From: Aliirhizobium smilacinae
Lineage (GTDB): Bacteria; Pseudomonadota; Alphaproteobacteria; Rhizobiales; Rhizobiaceae
Assembly (NCBI RefSeq): GCF_006335145.1
Contig: NZ_VDMN01000004.1
Span: 1-64,000, forward strand
Reading direction: 5' to 3'
Length of the DNA: 64,000 nucleotides
Notes under the pieces: generated by a model
Database searches by the model: none
What the model was told of the DNA's origin: nothing
The model's input: the letters and a program-made list of their open reading frames with translations, nothing else
In this document: positions 37,989 through 48,466 of the stretch, in pieces
How positions within the stretch are numbered: the first letter of the stretch is position 1
Layout of the letters: every line of letters begins with the position of its first letter
Position numbers and translations under genes: made by a program

Positions 37989-40900
37989 ATGGCGGAAATA
38001 AGAGGAGAGAAGATCGATTTCGGCAGGAAGGACATCGTCCCACTGCACGAGCTTCCGTCCGCCCAGACCGAAGATCCCATTATCGTCCACTGCCCGCCGC
38101 ACCGCACGAGAACCTGGCGTTTCTGCAAGACAGTGGCGCTTTTTGTCGTCCTCATCATGGTAGCTGTCGGCAGCGCCGTCTTCGCCATTGAAGGCGGCAT
38201 CGTCGATGGCACGCTGACCAGTCGCGCCCAGTCTGCCCTGAACAACGCGATCGGCCCCCGCTACATCTCCAATGTCGGCTCCACAGCGATCCGTTTCGAT
38301 TCGGATTTTCGTCTGGCGATCGAAGCGCGCGACGTTGATATCGTCGAGCGCGCGACCGGACAGCATTTGAGCCGTGCAGGCGCCCTGCGCATGGCTGTGG
38401 ATCCGCTCGCCTTGCTCGGCGGGCGCATATCGATCAACAGCATAGCGGCACAGTCCATTCGGCTAGAGACCGCACAATTGCCCGAAGGCGATCCCATCGC
38501 ACTTGCCAAGGTCAGGGTCGATGCCGTTCCTCAACTTCTGGAGCAGGCATTTCAGAGGCTTGATGAAGCGCGCGGCCTGATCGAACGAACCGGCACGGCA
38601 TCCATCCGTCTCGCCGGCATCGAGATCGTCCTGCCCGCCGCACCTGAACGCTCGCCGACAGTTCTCAAGGTCAACGACCTTCAGCTGGCACGCAATGCTG
38701 AGGGGGAGATCGGCATCGACGGCACCATCAGCATCAATGATCGCAAAGCCAAGCTGACGGCCGCCTCCAAAACTGTCGATGGCGTGACGGCCGCCCTTTC
38801 CGCACACCTCTCCGGGCTGGAAGTCACACAGTTCCTCCTGAAGCGAACGGAAGACGGACAACCGCGAGAAGGCCTCGAAAGCTCCGTCGATTTCGACATG
38901 TCCGCCGAGCGATCTCGCGGCGATGCCCAGAAGCCGGCCATGTCGGCGACACTGACGAATTCGCCGGGCAATTTCTATTTCGACGGTATCCAGCAGACGT
39001 TCAGTGGCGCAACCATCAATGTCGCCTACGATTTTGCCAAGGACTCGATCGAGATCTTGAAGTCGGAGGCTAGTTTCGGCCCGACGATCCTCCCGTTTAC
39101 CGGCGCCGTCATCGATCTGAACAGGTTGAACCAGAGTGATACGCGCCTCGGCTTCGGTCTCGATGTTCTGATTAGAGGCGGCAAAGCCATTGGTGCATCT
39201 CAGGGAGAACAGCCAGCGGATTTCGACCTCAAGGCGACAGGCCGATATCTTTCTTCTGACCGCCAGCTGGAATTTGACGAGATGACTGTGGCGAGCCCGC
39301 TCGGGCATATGGCCGCGGCGCTCAAGGTTCGTTTCGGCAAACAGTCTCCCGAGATCAGTTTCGGAGGCCAGCTTCCGCAGATGCAGGTGACCGGCATCAA
39401 GCAGCTCTGGCCCTTCTGGATGGCGCGCAAACCACGCGACTGGGTGATGGCCAATCTTTTCGGTGGCAACGTGACCAACGGAACGATTGCCGTCTTCATT
39501 CCCGCCGGTCGGATGAAAGGCCCCGGAATACCGATGGAGCTCGACGCCAACGAGCTGCAGATCAGCTTCGGGATCACAGATTCCCGCCTCAATCTACCGG
39601 GTGAAGTTCCGCCGCTGCGCGATCTGGCCGGAAAATTCTCGCTGAAAGGTGAGGACATGGTGGTCGATGTCAGCAAGGCGGCGTCCTATGCGCCGTCCGG
39701 TCGCGTCGTTTCCGTCGAAAGCGGACGCTTTGCCATTCCATCGACCTATGCAAAACCGTTGATGGCGGATCTCACGCTCAAGATCGCAGGCCAGGCGGAC
39801 GCAATCACGGAGCTTGCCAATTTCGCGCCGATGAACGCGCTGAAGGGCACCAATTTCAAGCCTGGCGACTTTTCGGGAAATGCCAGAGCCGATATCCAGG
39901 CCCGCTTCGGACTGATCTCGGATCACCATCCGCCAAAGCCGATCTGGAACGCCCAGATACGTCTCGACGGGGTCAATCTGGCCACCCCGATGGAGGGGCA
40001 CAAGATCGGCGGACTGATAGGGATGTTGGCTGTCGACAATCAGGCCGCCCGGCTTTCAGCGAACGGAACCATAGACGATATACCGGCCGAACTCTCGGTT
40101 ACGGAACCGGTGGATGCCAATTCGACCGTCAAACGGGAACGCATCATCAAGGCCACACTGAACAATTCCCAGCGGGACAAGCTCGTTCCCGGGCTGTCGG
40201 ATTTGGTCGATGGCCCGATCGTGGCTGAGCTGACGAGGCTGGATGAAAAGCGCCAGTCCGTCACGCTCGACCTGAGTCGCTCCTCCCTCACCGTCCCGTG
40301 GATCGGATGGACGAAGGGCAGCGGGATCGGCTCCAAGGCCCAGTTCGAAGTCTCGACCGGCGCTGCAAAGGAAATTGCCCTCAACGGATTCCAGCTGAGC
40401 GGCGATAGTTTCGGCGTCAAGGGTGACCTGCAGCTGTCAGACGGAGCCTTGAAGTCGGCGTCATTTTCTCACGTCCAGCTTTCGCCTGCCGACAACTACA
40501 GCGTCAGTGTAAAGCGCTCCAAGGGCGCATATGACATTGCCATTGGCGGTTCGAGCGTCGACCTGCGGCCGATCATCACGATGCTGCGCGCCAACAGCAC
40601 CGGCGGCGGTTCGACGAAGGGTTCGGGTGATGGCGGCAGTGCCAGCTTACGTGCACAAGTCGATCGCGTCGTCGGTTTCAACGATGAATCGCTTTCAAAT
40701 GTTGCGCTGAACTTCTCTTCACGCGGATCGAACATCGTGCGTGCCGACATGTCTTCAGTCACCGCAAGCGGACAGGCACTGGTGACGCAGATGTCGCGTG
40801 GCGACACGATTTCCGTCACCAGCGGCGATGCCGGAGCGGTCGCTCGCTTCACGGATCTCTATGACAACCTGAGGGCCGGCCTCCTGAACCTGAAGCTCAA

Positions 40901-41396
40901 GGCTCGCGGTAACGATTGGGTCGGTTCGCTCGATATCCGCAATTTCCAGCTCGCGAATGAACAGCGACTTCAGTCTCTCGTGTCCAGCCCCGTCGGACAG
41001 GATGGCGAGAGCCTCAATTCGGCGGTGAAAAAGGATATCGACGTCAGCTCGGCGCGTTTCCAGAGAGGTTTCGCCGCACTGGTTTACCGCGAAGGTGCGC
41101 TGTCGGTTGCCAATGGCGTCGTACGCGGCGAGCAGATCGGCGCCACCTTTCAGGGCAAGATCCGCGATGCGAACGGCAACATGGACCTCACCGGCACTTT
41201 CATGCCGGCTTACGGGCTGAACCGGCTTTTCGGTGAGCTTCCCCTGATCGGTGCGATCCTTGGAAATGGTCGCGACCGTGGCCTGCTCGGCATCACATTC
41301 AAGCTGGACGGCCCCTTTGAGAAACCTCGGCTGATCGTCAATCCACTCTCGCTCATCGCACCCGGCGTGTTCCGCCAGATATTCGAATTCCAGTAA
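37989..41396 (+). CDS. large AsmA/YhdP-like membrane-anchored protein
   Basis: The 1135-residue protein has one N-terminal membrane helix (about residues 38-60) followed by a very long periplasmic, beta-rich region. The pattern with repeated DUF3971/AsmA-like segments and the C-terminal GTFMPAYGLNRLFGELPLIG resembles YhdP/TamB-group proteins. In E. coli those form hydrophobic grooves that move phospholipids to the outer membrane. The same role is likely but not proven. A weak ribosome site precedes ATG 37989, and a strong terminator follows the gene. Confidence 0.85.
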   Translation: MAEIRGEKIDFGRKDIVPLHELPSAQTEDPIIVHCPPHRTRTWRFCKTVALFVVLIMVAVGSAVFAIEGGIVDGTLTSRAQSALNNAIGPRYISNVGSTAIRFDSDFRLAIEARDVDIVERATGQHLSRAGALRMAVDPLALLGGRISINSIAAQSIRLETAQLPEGDPIALAKVRVDAVPQLLEQAFQRLDEARGLIERTGTASIRLAGIEIVLPAAPERSPTVLKVNDLQLARNAEGEIGIDGTISINDRKAKLTAASKTVDGVTAALSAHLSGLEVTQFLLKRTEDGQPREGLESSVDFDMSAERSRGDAQKPAMSATLTNSPGNFYFDGIQQTFSGATINVAYDFAKDSIEILKSEASFGPTILPFTGAVIDLNRLNQSDTRLGFGLDVLIRGGKAIGASQGEQPADFDLKATGRYLSSDRQLEFDEMTVASPLGHMAAALKVRFGKQSPEISFGGQLPQMQVTGIKQLWPFWMARKPRDWVMANLFGGNVTNGTIAVFIPAGRMKGPGIPMELDANELQISFGITDSRLNLPGEVPPLRDLAGKFSLKGEDMVVDVSKAASYAPSGRVVSVESGRFAIPSTYAKPLMADLTLKIAGQADAITELANFAPMNALKGTNFKPGDFSGNARADIQARFGLISDHHPPKPIWNAQIRLDGVNLATPMEGHKIGGLIGMLAVDNQAARLSANGTIDDIPAELSVTEPVDANSTVKRERIIKATLNNSQRDKLVPGLSDLVDGPIVAELTRLDEKRQSVTLDLSRSSLTVPWIGWTKGSGIGSKAQFEVSTGAAKEIALNGFQLSGDSFGVKGDLQLSDGALKSASFSHVQLSPADNYSVSVKRSKGAYDIAIGGSSVDLRPIITMLRANSTGGGSTKGSGDGGSASLRAQVDRVVGFNDESLSNVALNFSSRGSNIVRADMSSVTASGQALVTQMSRGDTISVTSGDAGAVARFTDLYDNLRAGLLNLKLKARGNDWVGSLDIRNFQLANEQRLQSLVSSPVGQDGESLNSAVKKDIDVSSARFQRGFAALVYREGALSVANGVVRGEQIGATFQGKIRDANGNMDLTGTFMPAYGLNRLFGELPLIGAILGNGRDRGLLGITFKLDGPFEKPRLIVNPLSLIAPGVFRQIFEFQ

Positions 41397-41399
41397 TGC

Positions 41400-41425
41400 A
41401 AAAGGCCGCTCGAAAGCGGCCTTTT
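41400..41425. terminator. bidirectional terminator
   Basis: AAAAGGCCGCT and AGCGGCCTTTT form a perfect 11-bp stem with a CGAA tetraloop, between the AsmA-like gene and convergent tyrS. Confidence 0.9.
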
Positions 41426-41450
41426 ATCAACTGCTTCGCTTCCGTCCGGC

Positions 41451-42704
41451 TCAGGCGGGACGAACCAGAATGTGCTTCTTCTTGCCGAGCGACAGCTTGA
41501 TCACACCATCGGCGGTCACTTCGCCCGAACCGATGACTGTGCGCTCGTCGGAGATCGCAACATCGTTGATGCGCACAGCCCCGCCCTGGACATGCCGACG
41601 GGCTTCGCCGTTGGATGCAGCAAGGCCGGCCTTGACGATCAGCGCAAGCAGACCGATGCCGGCTTCGAGTTCGCCCTTCGCCACGTCGATAGATGGCAGG
41701 TTGTCGGCCAGAGCGCCTTCCTCGAAGGTCTTGCGCGCCGTCTCGGCTGCCTGCTCGGCATTGTCACGGCCATGCAGCATGGCGGTCACTTCGGTCGCGA
41801 GGATCTTCTTCACCTCGTTGATTTCAGAGCCGCCAAGCGCCGAAAGCCGGGCGATCTCATCCATCGGCAGCGTCGTGTAGAGCTTGAGGAAGCGCGAAAC
41901 GTCGGCATCCTCGGTATTGCGCCAGTACTGCCAGAAGTCGTAGGCAGATAGCATGTCCGGGTTGAGCCAGACGGCGCCGTTCAGCGACTTGCCCATCTTG
42001 GCGCCCGAAGCCGTGGTCAGAAGCGGCGAGGTCAGCGCGTAGAGCTGCGGCGTCCCCATCCGGTGACCGAGGTCGATACCGTTGATGATATTGCCCCACT
42101 GATCCGAGCCGCCCATTTGAAGGCGTGTGCCGTATCGCTTGTTGAGCTCGACGAAATCGTAGGCCTGCAGGATCATGTAGTTGAATTCGAGGAAGGACAG
42201 CGACTGCTCGCGGTCGAGGCGCGTCTTGACGCTGTCGAAGGACAGCATCCGGTTGACCGAGAAATGACGGCCCACGTCGCGCAGGAATTCGAGATAGTTG
42301 ATATCGCGCAGCCAGTCGCCGTTGTTGATCATCATGGCGTCCTTCGCACCCTCTCCGTAGGAAAGGTAATTGGCGAAGACGCGCTTGATAGAGGCGATAT
42401 TGCTTTCGATCGTATCGACCGTCATCAGCTGGCGAGCATCGTCCTTGAACGACGGATCGCCGACCATGCCTGTACCGCCACCCATCAGCGAGATCGGACG
42501 GTGTCCGGTCTTCTGCATCCAGTGCAGCATCATGATCTGGATAAGTCCGCCGGCATGCAAGCTTGGTGCCGTCGGATCGAAGCCGATATAGGCGGTCACG
42601 GTTTCCTTGGCGAACAACTCGTCGAGACCTGCCTCGTCGGAGATCTGGTGAATGAAGCCGCGCTCATCGAGCGTGCGGAGGAAATCGGACTTGAACCTGG
42701 ACAT
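41451..42704 (-). CDS. tyrS: tyrosyl-tRNA synthetase
   Basis: TyrS attaches tyrosine to tRNA-Tyr. The 417-residue product is of the usual bacterial length. The class I signature reads [13 protein letters not shown] (HIGH region) and [14 protein letters not shown] (KMSKS region). The C-terminal S4-like RNA-binding domain follows ([17 protein letters not shown]). Start 42704 matches the family N-terminus ([17 protein letters not shown]) and has an AGAGAAGAGAG purine stretch upstream. Confidence 0.97.
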   Translation of the reverse strand: MSRFKSDFLRTLDERGFIHQISDEAGLDELFAKETVTAYIGFDPTAPSLHAGGLIQIMMLHWMQKTGHRPISLMGGGTGMVGDPSFKDDARQLMTVDTIESNIASIKRVFANYLSYGEGAKDAMMINNGDWLRDINYLEFLRDVGRHFSVNRMLSFDSVKTRLDREQSLSFLEFNYMILQAYDFVELNKRYGTRLQMGGSDQWGNIINGIDLGHRMGTPQLYALTSPLLTTASGAKMGKSLNGAVWLNPDMLSAYDFWQYWRNTEDADVSRFLKLYTTLPMDEIARLSALGGSEINEVKKILATEVTAMLHGRDNAEQAAETARKTFEEGALADNLPSIDVAKGELEAGIGLLALIVKAGLAASNGEARRHVQGGAVRINDVAISDERTVIGSGEVTADGVIKLSLGKKKHILVRPA

Positions 42705-42908
42705 CTCTCTTCTCTGCGGATGTGTTTTTAGTTGCGAGACGGCGTCTAGCACCGTTTTTTCGCATAATCACTTCAAAAGTGATCCCGCCACCCGAAGAGC
42801 ACCACGGGATTGCGAGGCAACGCTCCGCACATAAGGCTTCGTTAACCTTAAGGATGTGTAATCAGGCCATACAAGCATCGGATTTGACTCGCTTTTCAGG
42901 AGCATAAC

Positions 42909-44210
42909 GTGGCCGACCGAGCCGAAAACAAGGTTTTTGGAAAACGGGCAGCGAATCACGTCCTGATTCTCGCAAGCGGCGAAAACATCCGCCACATGAC
43001 CATTCGCCCCTGGATGATCGCCCTCACCGTCTGTTTCACCGGCATTCTCACGATCGGCTATCTCGGAGCGACATCCTATCTGGTGATCCGGGATGACCTG
43101 ATCGGAGCGACGATCGCCCGTCAGGCCCGCATGCAGCACGATTACGAGGATCGTATCGCCGCGCTGCGCGCGCAGCTGGATCGCATCACGTCCCGCCAAC
43201 TCCTCGACCAGCAAGTCGTCGAGAAGAAGGTCGAAAAGCTTCTCGAACAACAGGACGCGCTGTTTTCCCGTCACGGCAAGCTGGGTTCGCTTCTTGATCG
43301 CGCGGAGGAATCCGGGCTTCAGCCTGGCGCGGAAGCCCCGGCAGTCGATATTCCCGCCTTCGCGCCCGTAGGCGACGGTCGCCGGGCATCCTCGACCGGA
43401 GGGTCTGCGGCGATCGCCAAGATCCTGCAAGGCAGCGAGCCGTCCGCAAAATTGGATGTCGCCTCGACCATGGCCGGTACCAGTCTGCGTGAAGGCCCGG
43501 CCGATCGCGCCGACCGGATTTTCTCCAAGGTCACTTTGTCGCTCAAGACGCTCGAGAGCCAGCAGCTGACGAAGATCGCGAGCCTGACGACAGGAGCATC
43601 GGACGCGGCGAATGCGATCACCACGATCCTGCTGCGAAGCGGCGTCGATCTGGACCCTCCATCCGGCAAGGAAGGTGGTATCGGCGGCCCTTATGTCGAA
43701 CCTCGCCTGCCGGGCAATCGTTTCGATACCTCTCTCGATGATCTCGATGCCGCCCTGACCCGGCTGGAAAGCGTGCGCGAGACAGCCCGTGACCTGCCCT
43801 TTTCCAATCCCGCCCCCGGACAGCCCGTCACCAGCCGGTTCGGAAACCGGGTCGATCCCTTTCTTGGTCGTCTGGCACTGCATGCCGGTATCGATTTTGC
43901 TGCCCAGACCGGCGACGATGTAAAGAGCACGGGCGCTGGAAAGGTCATCGCGGCCGGTGTCGTCGGCGGTTATGGCAACATGGTCGAGATCGACCATGGC
44001 TACGGCATTTCCACACGTTTCGGCCACCTTTCCAAGATACTGGTCAGCGTCGGAGACGAGATCAAGACCGGCGACGTGATCGGCCGCGCCGGGTCGACCG
44101 GGCGGTCCACCGGGCCGCACGTTCACTACGAAGTGCGACGAAATGGCCAGGCGGTCGATCCCATGCATTTCTTGAATGCCGGCATGAAGCTCACCACTTA
44201 TCTCGAGTAG
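42909..44210 (+). CDS. M23 (LytM) peptidase with membrane anchor and coiled coil
   Basis: The 433-residue protein has one N-terminal membrane helix (about 34-58), a coiled-coil stretch (75-120), a disordered linker and a C-terminal M23 domain. The zinc ligands are intact: the His and Asp of LHAGIDFA and the HVHYEV motif. It should be an active cell-wall endopeptidase in the periplasm. The closest match in layout is RgsM-like polar-growth peptidases of rhizobia (inference). The start is GTG 42909 with CAGGAG at a good distance. Confidence 0.9.
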   Translation: MADRAENKVFGKRAANHVLILASGENIRHMTIRPWMIALTVCFTGILTIGYLGATSYLVIRDDLIGATIARQARMQHDYEDRIAALRAQLDRITSRQLLDQQVVEKKVEKLLEQQDALFSRHGKLGSLLDRAEESGLQPGAEAPAVDIPAFAPVGDGRRASSTGGSAAIAKILQGSEPSAKLDVASTMAGTSLREGPADRADRIFSKVTLSLKTLESQQLTKIASLTTGASDAANAITTILLRSGVDLDPPSGKEGGIGGPYVEPRLPGNRFDTSLDDLDAALTRLESVRETARDLPFSNPAPGQPVTSRFGNRVDPFLGRLALHAGIDFAAQTGDDVKSTGAGKVIAAGVVGGYGNMVEIDHGYGISTRFGHLSKILVSVGDEIKTGDVIGRAGSTGRSTGPHVHYEVRRNGQAVDPMHFLNAGMKLTTYLE

Positions 44211-44392
44211 GAAGCTTCGTCATTCACGCGGCGTATCGCCGCGAGGTTACTTTCATTCACCAAAACGACGGCCACCCCAGCTGGTTTTCTTGACTTTCCG
44301 GCATTTTGGTCATATGTCGCGCCCTGTTGTCGCCCCATTTGCGCGTAGCGACGGATCATGTTCTTCTTGAACGGAACGGAATAGTATTTCCA

Positions 44393-45910
44393 TTGACCAC
44401 TTTTGCTGATCTTGGCCTGAGCCAGAAAGTTCTCAACGCCGTCACCGACGCCGGCTACACGATCCCCACGCCTATCCAGGCCGGAGCGATCCCGCATGCG
44501 CTGCAGCGACGGGATATCTGCGGTATTGCGCAGACCGGAACGGGCAAGACAGCATCCTTCGTCTTGCCGATGCTGACGCTTCTCGAAAAGGGCCGTGCGC
44601 GGGCACGCATGCCGCGAACCCTCATCCTTGAGCCGACCCGCGAACTCGCGGCCCAGGTTGCCGAGAACTTCGAGAAATACGGCAAGAATCACAAGCTCAA
44701 CGTCGCCCTTCTGATAGGCGGCGTTTCCTTCGACGAGCAGGATCGCAAGCTCGAACGTGGCGCCGATGTGCTGATCTGCACGCCCGGCCGCCTTCTCGAT
44801 CATTGCGAGCGCGGCAAGCTGCTGATGACCGGCGTCGAAATCCTGGTGATCGACGAAGCCGACCGCATGCTCGACATGGGCTTCATCCCGGATATCGAAC
44901 GCATCGCCAAGATGATCCCGTTCACCCGCCAGACCCTGTTTTTCTCGGCCACCATGCCGCCGGAAATCCAGAAGCTAGCCGACCGCTTCCTGCAGAACCC
45001 GGAACGCGTCGAAGTCTCCAAGCCCTCCTCGACGTCGAAGACCGTGACGCAGCGCCTCGTCGCAGCCCATGGCAAGGACTATGAGAAGCGCGCCGTCCTG
45101 CGCGACCTGATCAAGGCCCAGGACGATCTAAAGAACGCCATCATCTTCTGCAATCGCAAGAAGGATGTGGCCGATCTTTTCCGCTCGCTCGAACGCCACG
45201 GTTTTTCTGTTGGCGCGCTGCACGGTGACATGGACCAGCGCTCGCGCACGACCATGCTGGCCGGCTTCAAGGATAACCAGATCACGCTGCTCGTGGCATC
45301 CGACGTCGCCGCCCGCGGCCTGGATATTCCCGACGTCAGCCACGTCTTCAACTTCGACGTTCCGATCCATGCGGAAGACTACGTTCACCGCATCGGCCGT
45401 ACCGGCCGTGCCGGCCGCTCGGGTCGCGCATTCACCATCGTCACCAAGTCCGACTCGAAATATCTGGACGCGATCGAAAAGCTGATCGGCGAAAAGATCG
45501 AATGGCAGAATGGCGATATTGCCGCCCTGCCCGCCCCCATGGAAAGCCACGAAAGCGATCGCAGCGGACGCAAGAGTGGTGGCCGGGAACGTGGCGGCAA
45601 GGACCGCAGCCGTGGCAATCGCCACGAACAACCGGCAGCAGTAGCAGCGGCAGCACCGCAGCAGGAAAAACAAATCGTCACGGAAGAGGCAAGCGTGGAA
45701 GCAGTTCTGGAAAATACGAAGTCGGAGCGTCGCACCGACCGGAAGAATCAGCCTGCCAACAGCCGCGGCCGGGAACGCCGCCCGAACCCTGCCAATGACG
45801 ACAACCGTGATCGCCGTCGCTATCGCGACCACGATGACGGCCCGACCCCGGTCGGTTTCGGCGATGATATCCCCGCCTTCATGCTGATCGTCGCCAACGC
45901 GGCGAAGTAA
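44393..45910 (+). CDS. DEAD-box RNA helicase
   Basis: The 505-residue protein carries the full motif set: AQTGTGKT, PTRELA, TPGRLLD, VIDEADRML, SAT, DVAARGLDIP and HRIGRTGRAGR. The last ~120 residues are a disordered Arg/Gly/Ser/Asp-rich tail, common in RhlE-type helicases. The start is uncertain: I used TTG 44393 (LTTFADLGLSQ, the family N-terminus). Translation from further upstream, where no ATG with a good ribosome site exists, cannot be excluded. The stop TAA overlaps the Nudix ATG by one base. Confidence 0.92.
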   Translation: MTTFADLGLSQKVLNAVTDAGYTIPTPIQAGAIPHALQRRDICGIAQTGTGKTASFVLPMLTLLEKGRARARMPRTLILEPTRELAAQVAENFEKYGKNHKLNVALLIGGVSFDEQDRKLERGADVLICTPGRLLDHCERGKLLMTGVEILVIDEADRMLDMGFIPDIERIAKMIPFTRQTLFFSATMPPEIQKLADRFLQNPERVEVSKPSSTSKTVTQRLVAAHGKDYEKRAVLRDLIKAQDDLKNAIIFCNRKKDVADLFRSLERHGFSVGALHGDMDQRSRTTMLAGFKDNQITLLVASDVAARGLDIPDVSHVFNFDVPIHAEDYVHRIGRTGRAGRSGRAFTIVTKSDSKYLDAIEKLIGEKIEWQNGDIAALPAPMESHESDRSGRKSGGRERGGKDRSRGNRHEQPAAVAAAAPQQEKQIVTEEASVEAVLENTKSERRTDRKNQPANSRGRERRPNPANDDNRDRRRYRDHDDGPTPVGFGDDIPAFMLIVANAAK

Positions 45911-46335
45911 TGTCCGCTCTCGCAAAACCGGGCCAGGATTTCCCTGGCCTTGGCGTTGGCCTGGTGATCCGCCGGGCCGACGGCAAGGTGCTTGTCTGCC
46001 GACGCCTGAAGGCGCCGGAAGCGGGCCACTGGAACATCGTCGGCGGCAAGGTCGACATGATGGAACAGGCCGAGGATGCCGCTCGTCGGGAAGCCGAAGA
46101 AGAGACCGGCCTGAAGATCGGCAAGATCAACTTTCTCTGCGTGATCGAAGGTATCCTTGAAGAAGAAGGCCAGCACTGGCTTTCCCTGATCTATGTGACC
46201 GACGATTTTTCCGGAGAACCGGTTCTCACCGAACCGGAAAAACATGCCGACCTCATGTGGATCGACATGAACGAGCCACCCGCTCCATTGTCGGTGTTCT
46301 CCTCCCAAGCTTTCGAGCTGCTGAAATCCCATTAA
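45910..46335 (+). CDS. Nudix hydrolase
   Basis: The 141-residue protein has the Nudix box (GGKVDMMEQAEDAARREAEE, continuing ETG-L) with all metal-binding glutamates, after a VGLVIRRADGKVLVCRR strand. It probably hydrolyses a nucleoside diphosphate derivative; the substrate is not predictable. The ATG overlaps the helicase stop (TAATG), so it is translationally coupled to it. It is followed 3 bases later by a terminator. Confidence 0.9.
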   Translation: MSALAKPGQDFPGLGVGLVIRRADGKVLVCRRLKAPEAGHWNIVGGKVDMMEQAEDAARREAEEETGLKIGKINFLCVIEGILEEEGQHWLSLIYVTDDFSGEPVLTEPEKHADLMWIDMNEPPAPLSVFSSQAFELLKSH

Positions 46336-46338
46336 AAA

Positions 46339-46364
46339 AGCCGTCTCGGTTTTCCGAAACGGCT
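46339..46364 (+). terminator. terminator after the helicase-Nudix operon
   Basis: AGCCGT-CT-CGG and CCG-AA-ACGGCT pair as an interrupted stem around TTTT, followed by TCTCTT. It lies right after the Nudix stop. Confidence 0.7.
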
Positions 46365-46511
46365 TCTCTTGATTGAAAAAACACACAATATCGTCGGATG
46401 CTGTCGTCGGCCCGGCAGGTCCCGGACCACATCCCCCATTACGAATGCAGAATATCTGCGTGTCAGCATTCTTCGCAATACGCGAAATCTCGCAGTTGCA
46501 AAGAAATCCGA

Positions 46512-46838
46512 TCAGGTGTCGCGATTGACTCGCAAGGCAGCCTCAAAAGCCATCGTCACCCAATGACGCAACTCATCGGTATCGTCGAGCGCGACATCGG
46601 GTATCGAACAATAGGGCATCAGCACCGGCTTGCCCCTCTTGCCTTCATAGGACCATTGAACGGCGCCTGCAGCCTTGAAAGCCGGAGCACTTGTCTCATC
46701 CGCCTTCAGCAAGATCTCGTCGCGCAGATCAATGGCGACGATCAGCCCCTGATGATAGATCCCCTTGCCACCGAACATGCGCCGGATCGAGACCGGTCCA
46801 AGATCTTCGAACATTTCCTCGATCGCAGCATTGTCCAT
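46512..46838 (-). CDS. TfoX/Sxy N-terminal domain protein
   Basis: The 108-residue protein is a stand-alone TfoX N-terminal domain (EEMFEDLGPVSIRRMFGGKGIYHQG, then a YEGKRGKPVLMPYCSIPD strand). TfoX/Sxy regulates competence in gamma-proteobacteria, but single-domain copies in alphaproteobacteria have unknown roles. Start ATG 46838 has GAGGG upstream. Confidence 0.85.
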   Translation of the reverse strand: MDNAAIEEMFEDLGPVSIRRMFGGKGIYHQGLIVAIDLRDEILLKADETSAPAFKAAGAVQWSYEGKRGKPVLMPYCSIPDVALDDTDELRHWVTMAFEAALRVNRDT

Positions 46839-47315
46839 AATCACCCTCGAACTCTTCAGGATGCCTCCTGCAGCGAATACCGCCTGGAGCACGTCAACAT
46901 GGATATAATTGAATCTCTTGCCGAAGCCACGACGTCATCGACATCCACGCCGATCGGTTCCCAGAATTGCAACAACATTAGCCAACTCATGAAAACCGCC
47001 GCTATTTCCCGCAGAAAACCAATTAGCACCTCCTGATCCTGGGAAAATCAAGCGACATCATAAGCCGACTACCGAAATTGATTGATACTGGTCGAAAACT
47101 CCAGATGCCTCGTCCCCTACGGATTATCAGGATGCCGCAATACCCTTGCAATCGGTGTCACCGATCCATTGCATCTGGATTTGACTGGATAAGTGTCGGA
47201 ATTCCGCTCACGATCATGCTACATTTGGGGCACGAACGGCAAAAGACGGGAAAAAGCTTGGACGCTCTCACCCTTGCGGGTTAAAGCTGCGGCGAACACG
47301 GCATCAAGGAAAAGC
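46839..47315. other. intergenic gap
   Basis: This 477-base gap lies between the divergent TfoX-like and ABC binding-protein genes. Short frames run through it, including an upstream extension of the binding-protein frame from 47193, but none has a family match. I see no RNA gene or clear promoter, apart from AAGGA at 47306-47310 for the next gene. Confidence 0.4.
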
Positions 47316-48410
47316 ATGCGTTCCCTGCGTCTCGATCTAGCCGTCCTGCTGACGGCAGCGACCTTTGGATATGTTGCTCCGGCAACAGCGGTCCCAGCCG
47401 CGACCATCGGCGTCGTCGCCCCTAAAACAGGGCCTTACGCACTGCTCGGCACGCAAGCATTCGAAGGTGCACGCGCTGCCGCGGAATCGACCGGCGATCG
47501 GCTCGTTGAAATCGAAGAAACATGCAATGAGCCCGGCGGCGCTGCTGCCGCCAAGGCCCTTGTCGATGCGAAGGTCTCGATCGCGATCGGATTTCTATGC
47601 GTTGAGACGCTGACCTCTGCCATGCCGATACTGGCCGGCAGCAAAATCCCCGCCATTACCATCTCCGTCCGCTCACGCATTCTCATGGAGGATGCCCTGC
47701 GCAATGGCTGGCCGCTGTTTCGCATGGCACCGTCCGAATCAGCCGAAGCCGATAAAATCGCTGAAGCGATCGTCAGTCGCTGGAAAGCCGAGCCGATAGC
47801 CTTCATTGATGACGGCACCATCTACGGGCGCGAACTCGTCAGCGCCGTCCGCCAGAAGCTCGAGCCACTCGGTATCACGCCGGTTTTCACCGATACGCTC
47901 CGGCCGGGCCAGGAACAGCAGATCGCATTGGTCAGGCGCCTGCAGAAAGCCGGCGCAACCCATGTTCTGGTCGGCGCGGACCGTAACGACGTGGCGATCC
48001 TCGCCCGCGATGCCGCCAGCGAAAATATGCCGCTGACCGTGCTCGGCGGCGATGCCATGAAGGCCGCCAACCGGCCCGTCGCTCTTCGCGATGGCGTTCT
48101 GGCCGTGACGCAGCCTCCCTACCAGACACTGCCGGTTGCCGGACAGGCAGCTGCATCGCTGAAAAGCCGAGGCATCGAGCCCGAGGGCGGCGTGCTTCCC
48201 GCCTATGCGGCAACCGAACTGGCCAGTCAGGCAGCTTCTTCCGCCGGTACCGATCCGGCAAAGCTCCTGTCCGCGCTGAAGGCGCAGCGTTTCGAAACCG
48301 TAGTCGGGCAGATCCAGTTCGATACTGGCCACGAACTCGCAGACAATCCTTACCGACTGCTGGAATGGCGCGGCAACGAATTCCTCGCGCCTGCCTCCGT
48401 GACCGAGTAG
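47316..48410 (+). CDS. ABC transporter periplasmic substrate-binding protein (Leu/Ile/Val type)
   Basis: The 364-residue protein has a Sec signal (about residues 1-26, ending PATAVPAA) and the type I periplasmic binding fold of branched-chain amino acid binding proteins: IGVVAPKTGPYALLGTQAFEG, a disulfide-capable ETCNEPGG, and FIDDGTIYGRELVSAVRQKL. No permease or ATPase gene lies nearby, so it must serve an unlinked transporter or a signalling role. ATG 47316 follows AAGGA. Confidence 0.88.
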   Translation: MRSLRLDLAVLLTAATFGYVAPATAVPAATIGVVAPKTGPYALLGTQAFEGARAAAESTGDRLVEIEETCNEPGGAAAAKALVDAKVSIAIGFLCVETLTSAMPILAGSKIPAITISVRSRILMEDALRNGWPLFRMAPSESAEADKIAEAIVSRWKAEPIAFIDDGTIYGRELVSAVRQKLEPLGITPVFTDTLRPGQEQQIALVRRLQKAGATHVLVGADRNDVAILARDAASENMPLTVLGGDAMKAANRPVALRDGVLAVTQPPYQTLPVAGQAAASLKSRGIEPEGGVLPAYAATELASQAASSAGTDPAKLLSALKAQRFETVVGQIQFDTGHELADNPYRLLEWRGNEFLAPASVTE

Positions 48411-48466
48411 CGATTGCGGCAGACGCCCTGGAATGCTAGTCGGCAGACGACACAGGAGATCCGCTG

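Noticed and set aside
44306..44392. N-terminal extension of the DEAD-box helicase from TTG 44306
   Set aside because: The extra residues are unlike helicase N-termini, and there is no ribosome site; the conserved protein begins near 44393, although its exact start remains open.
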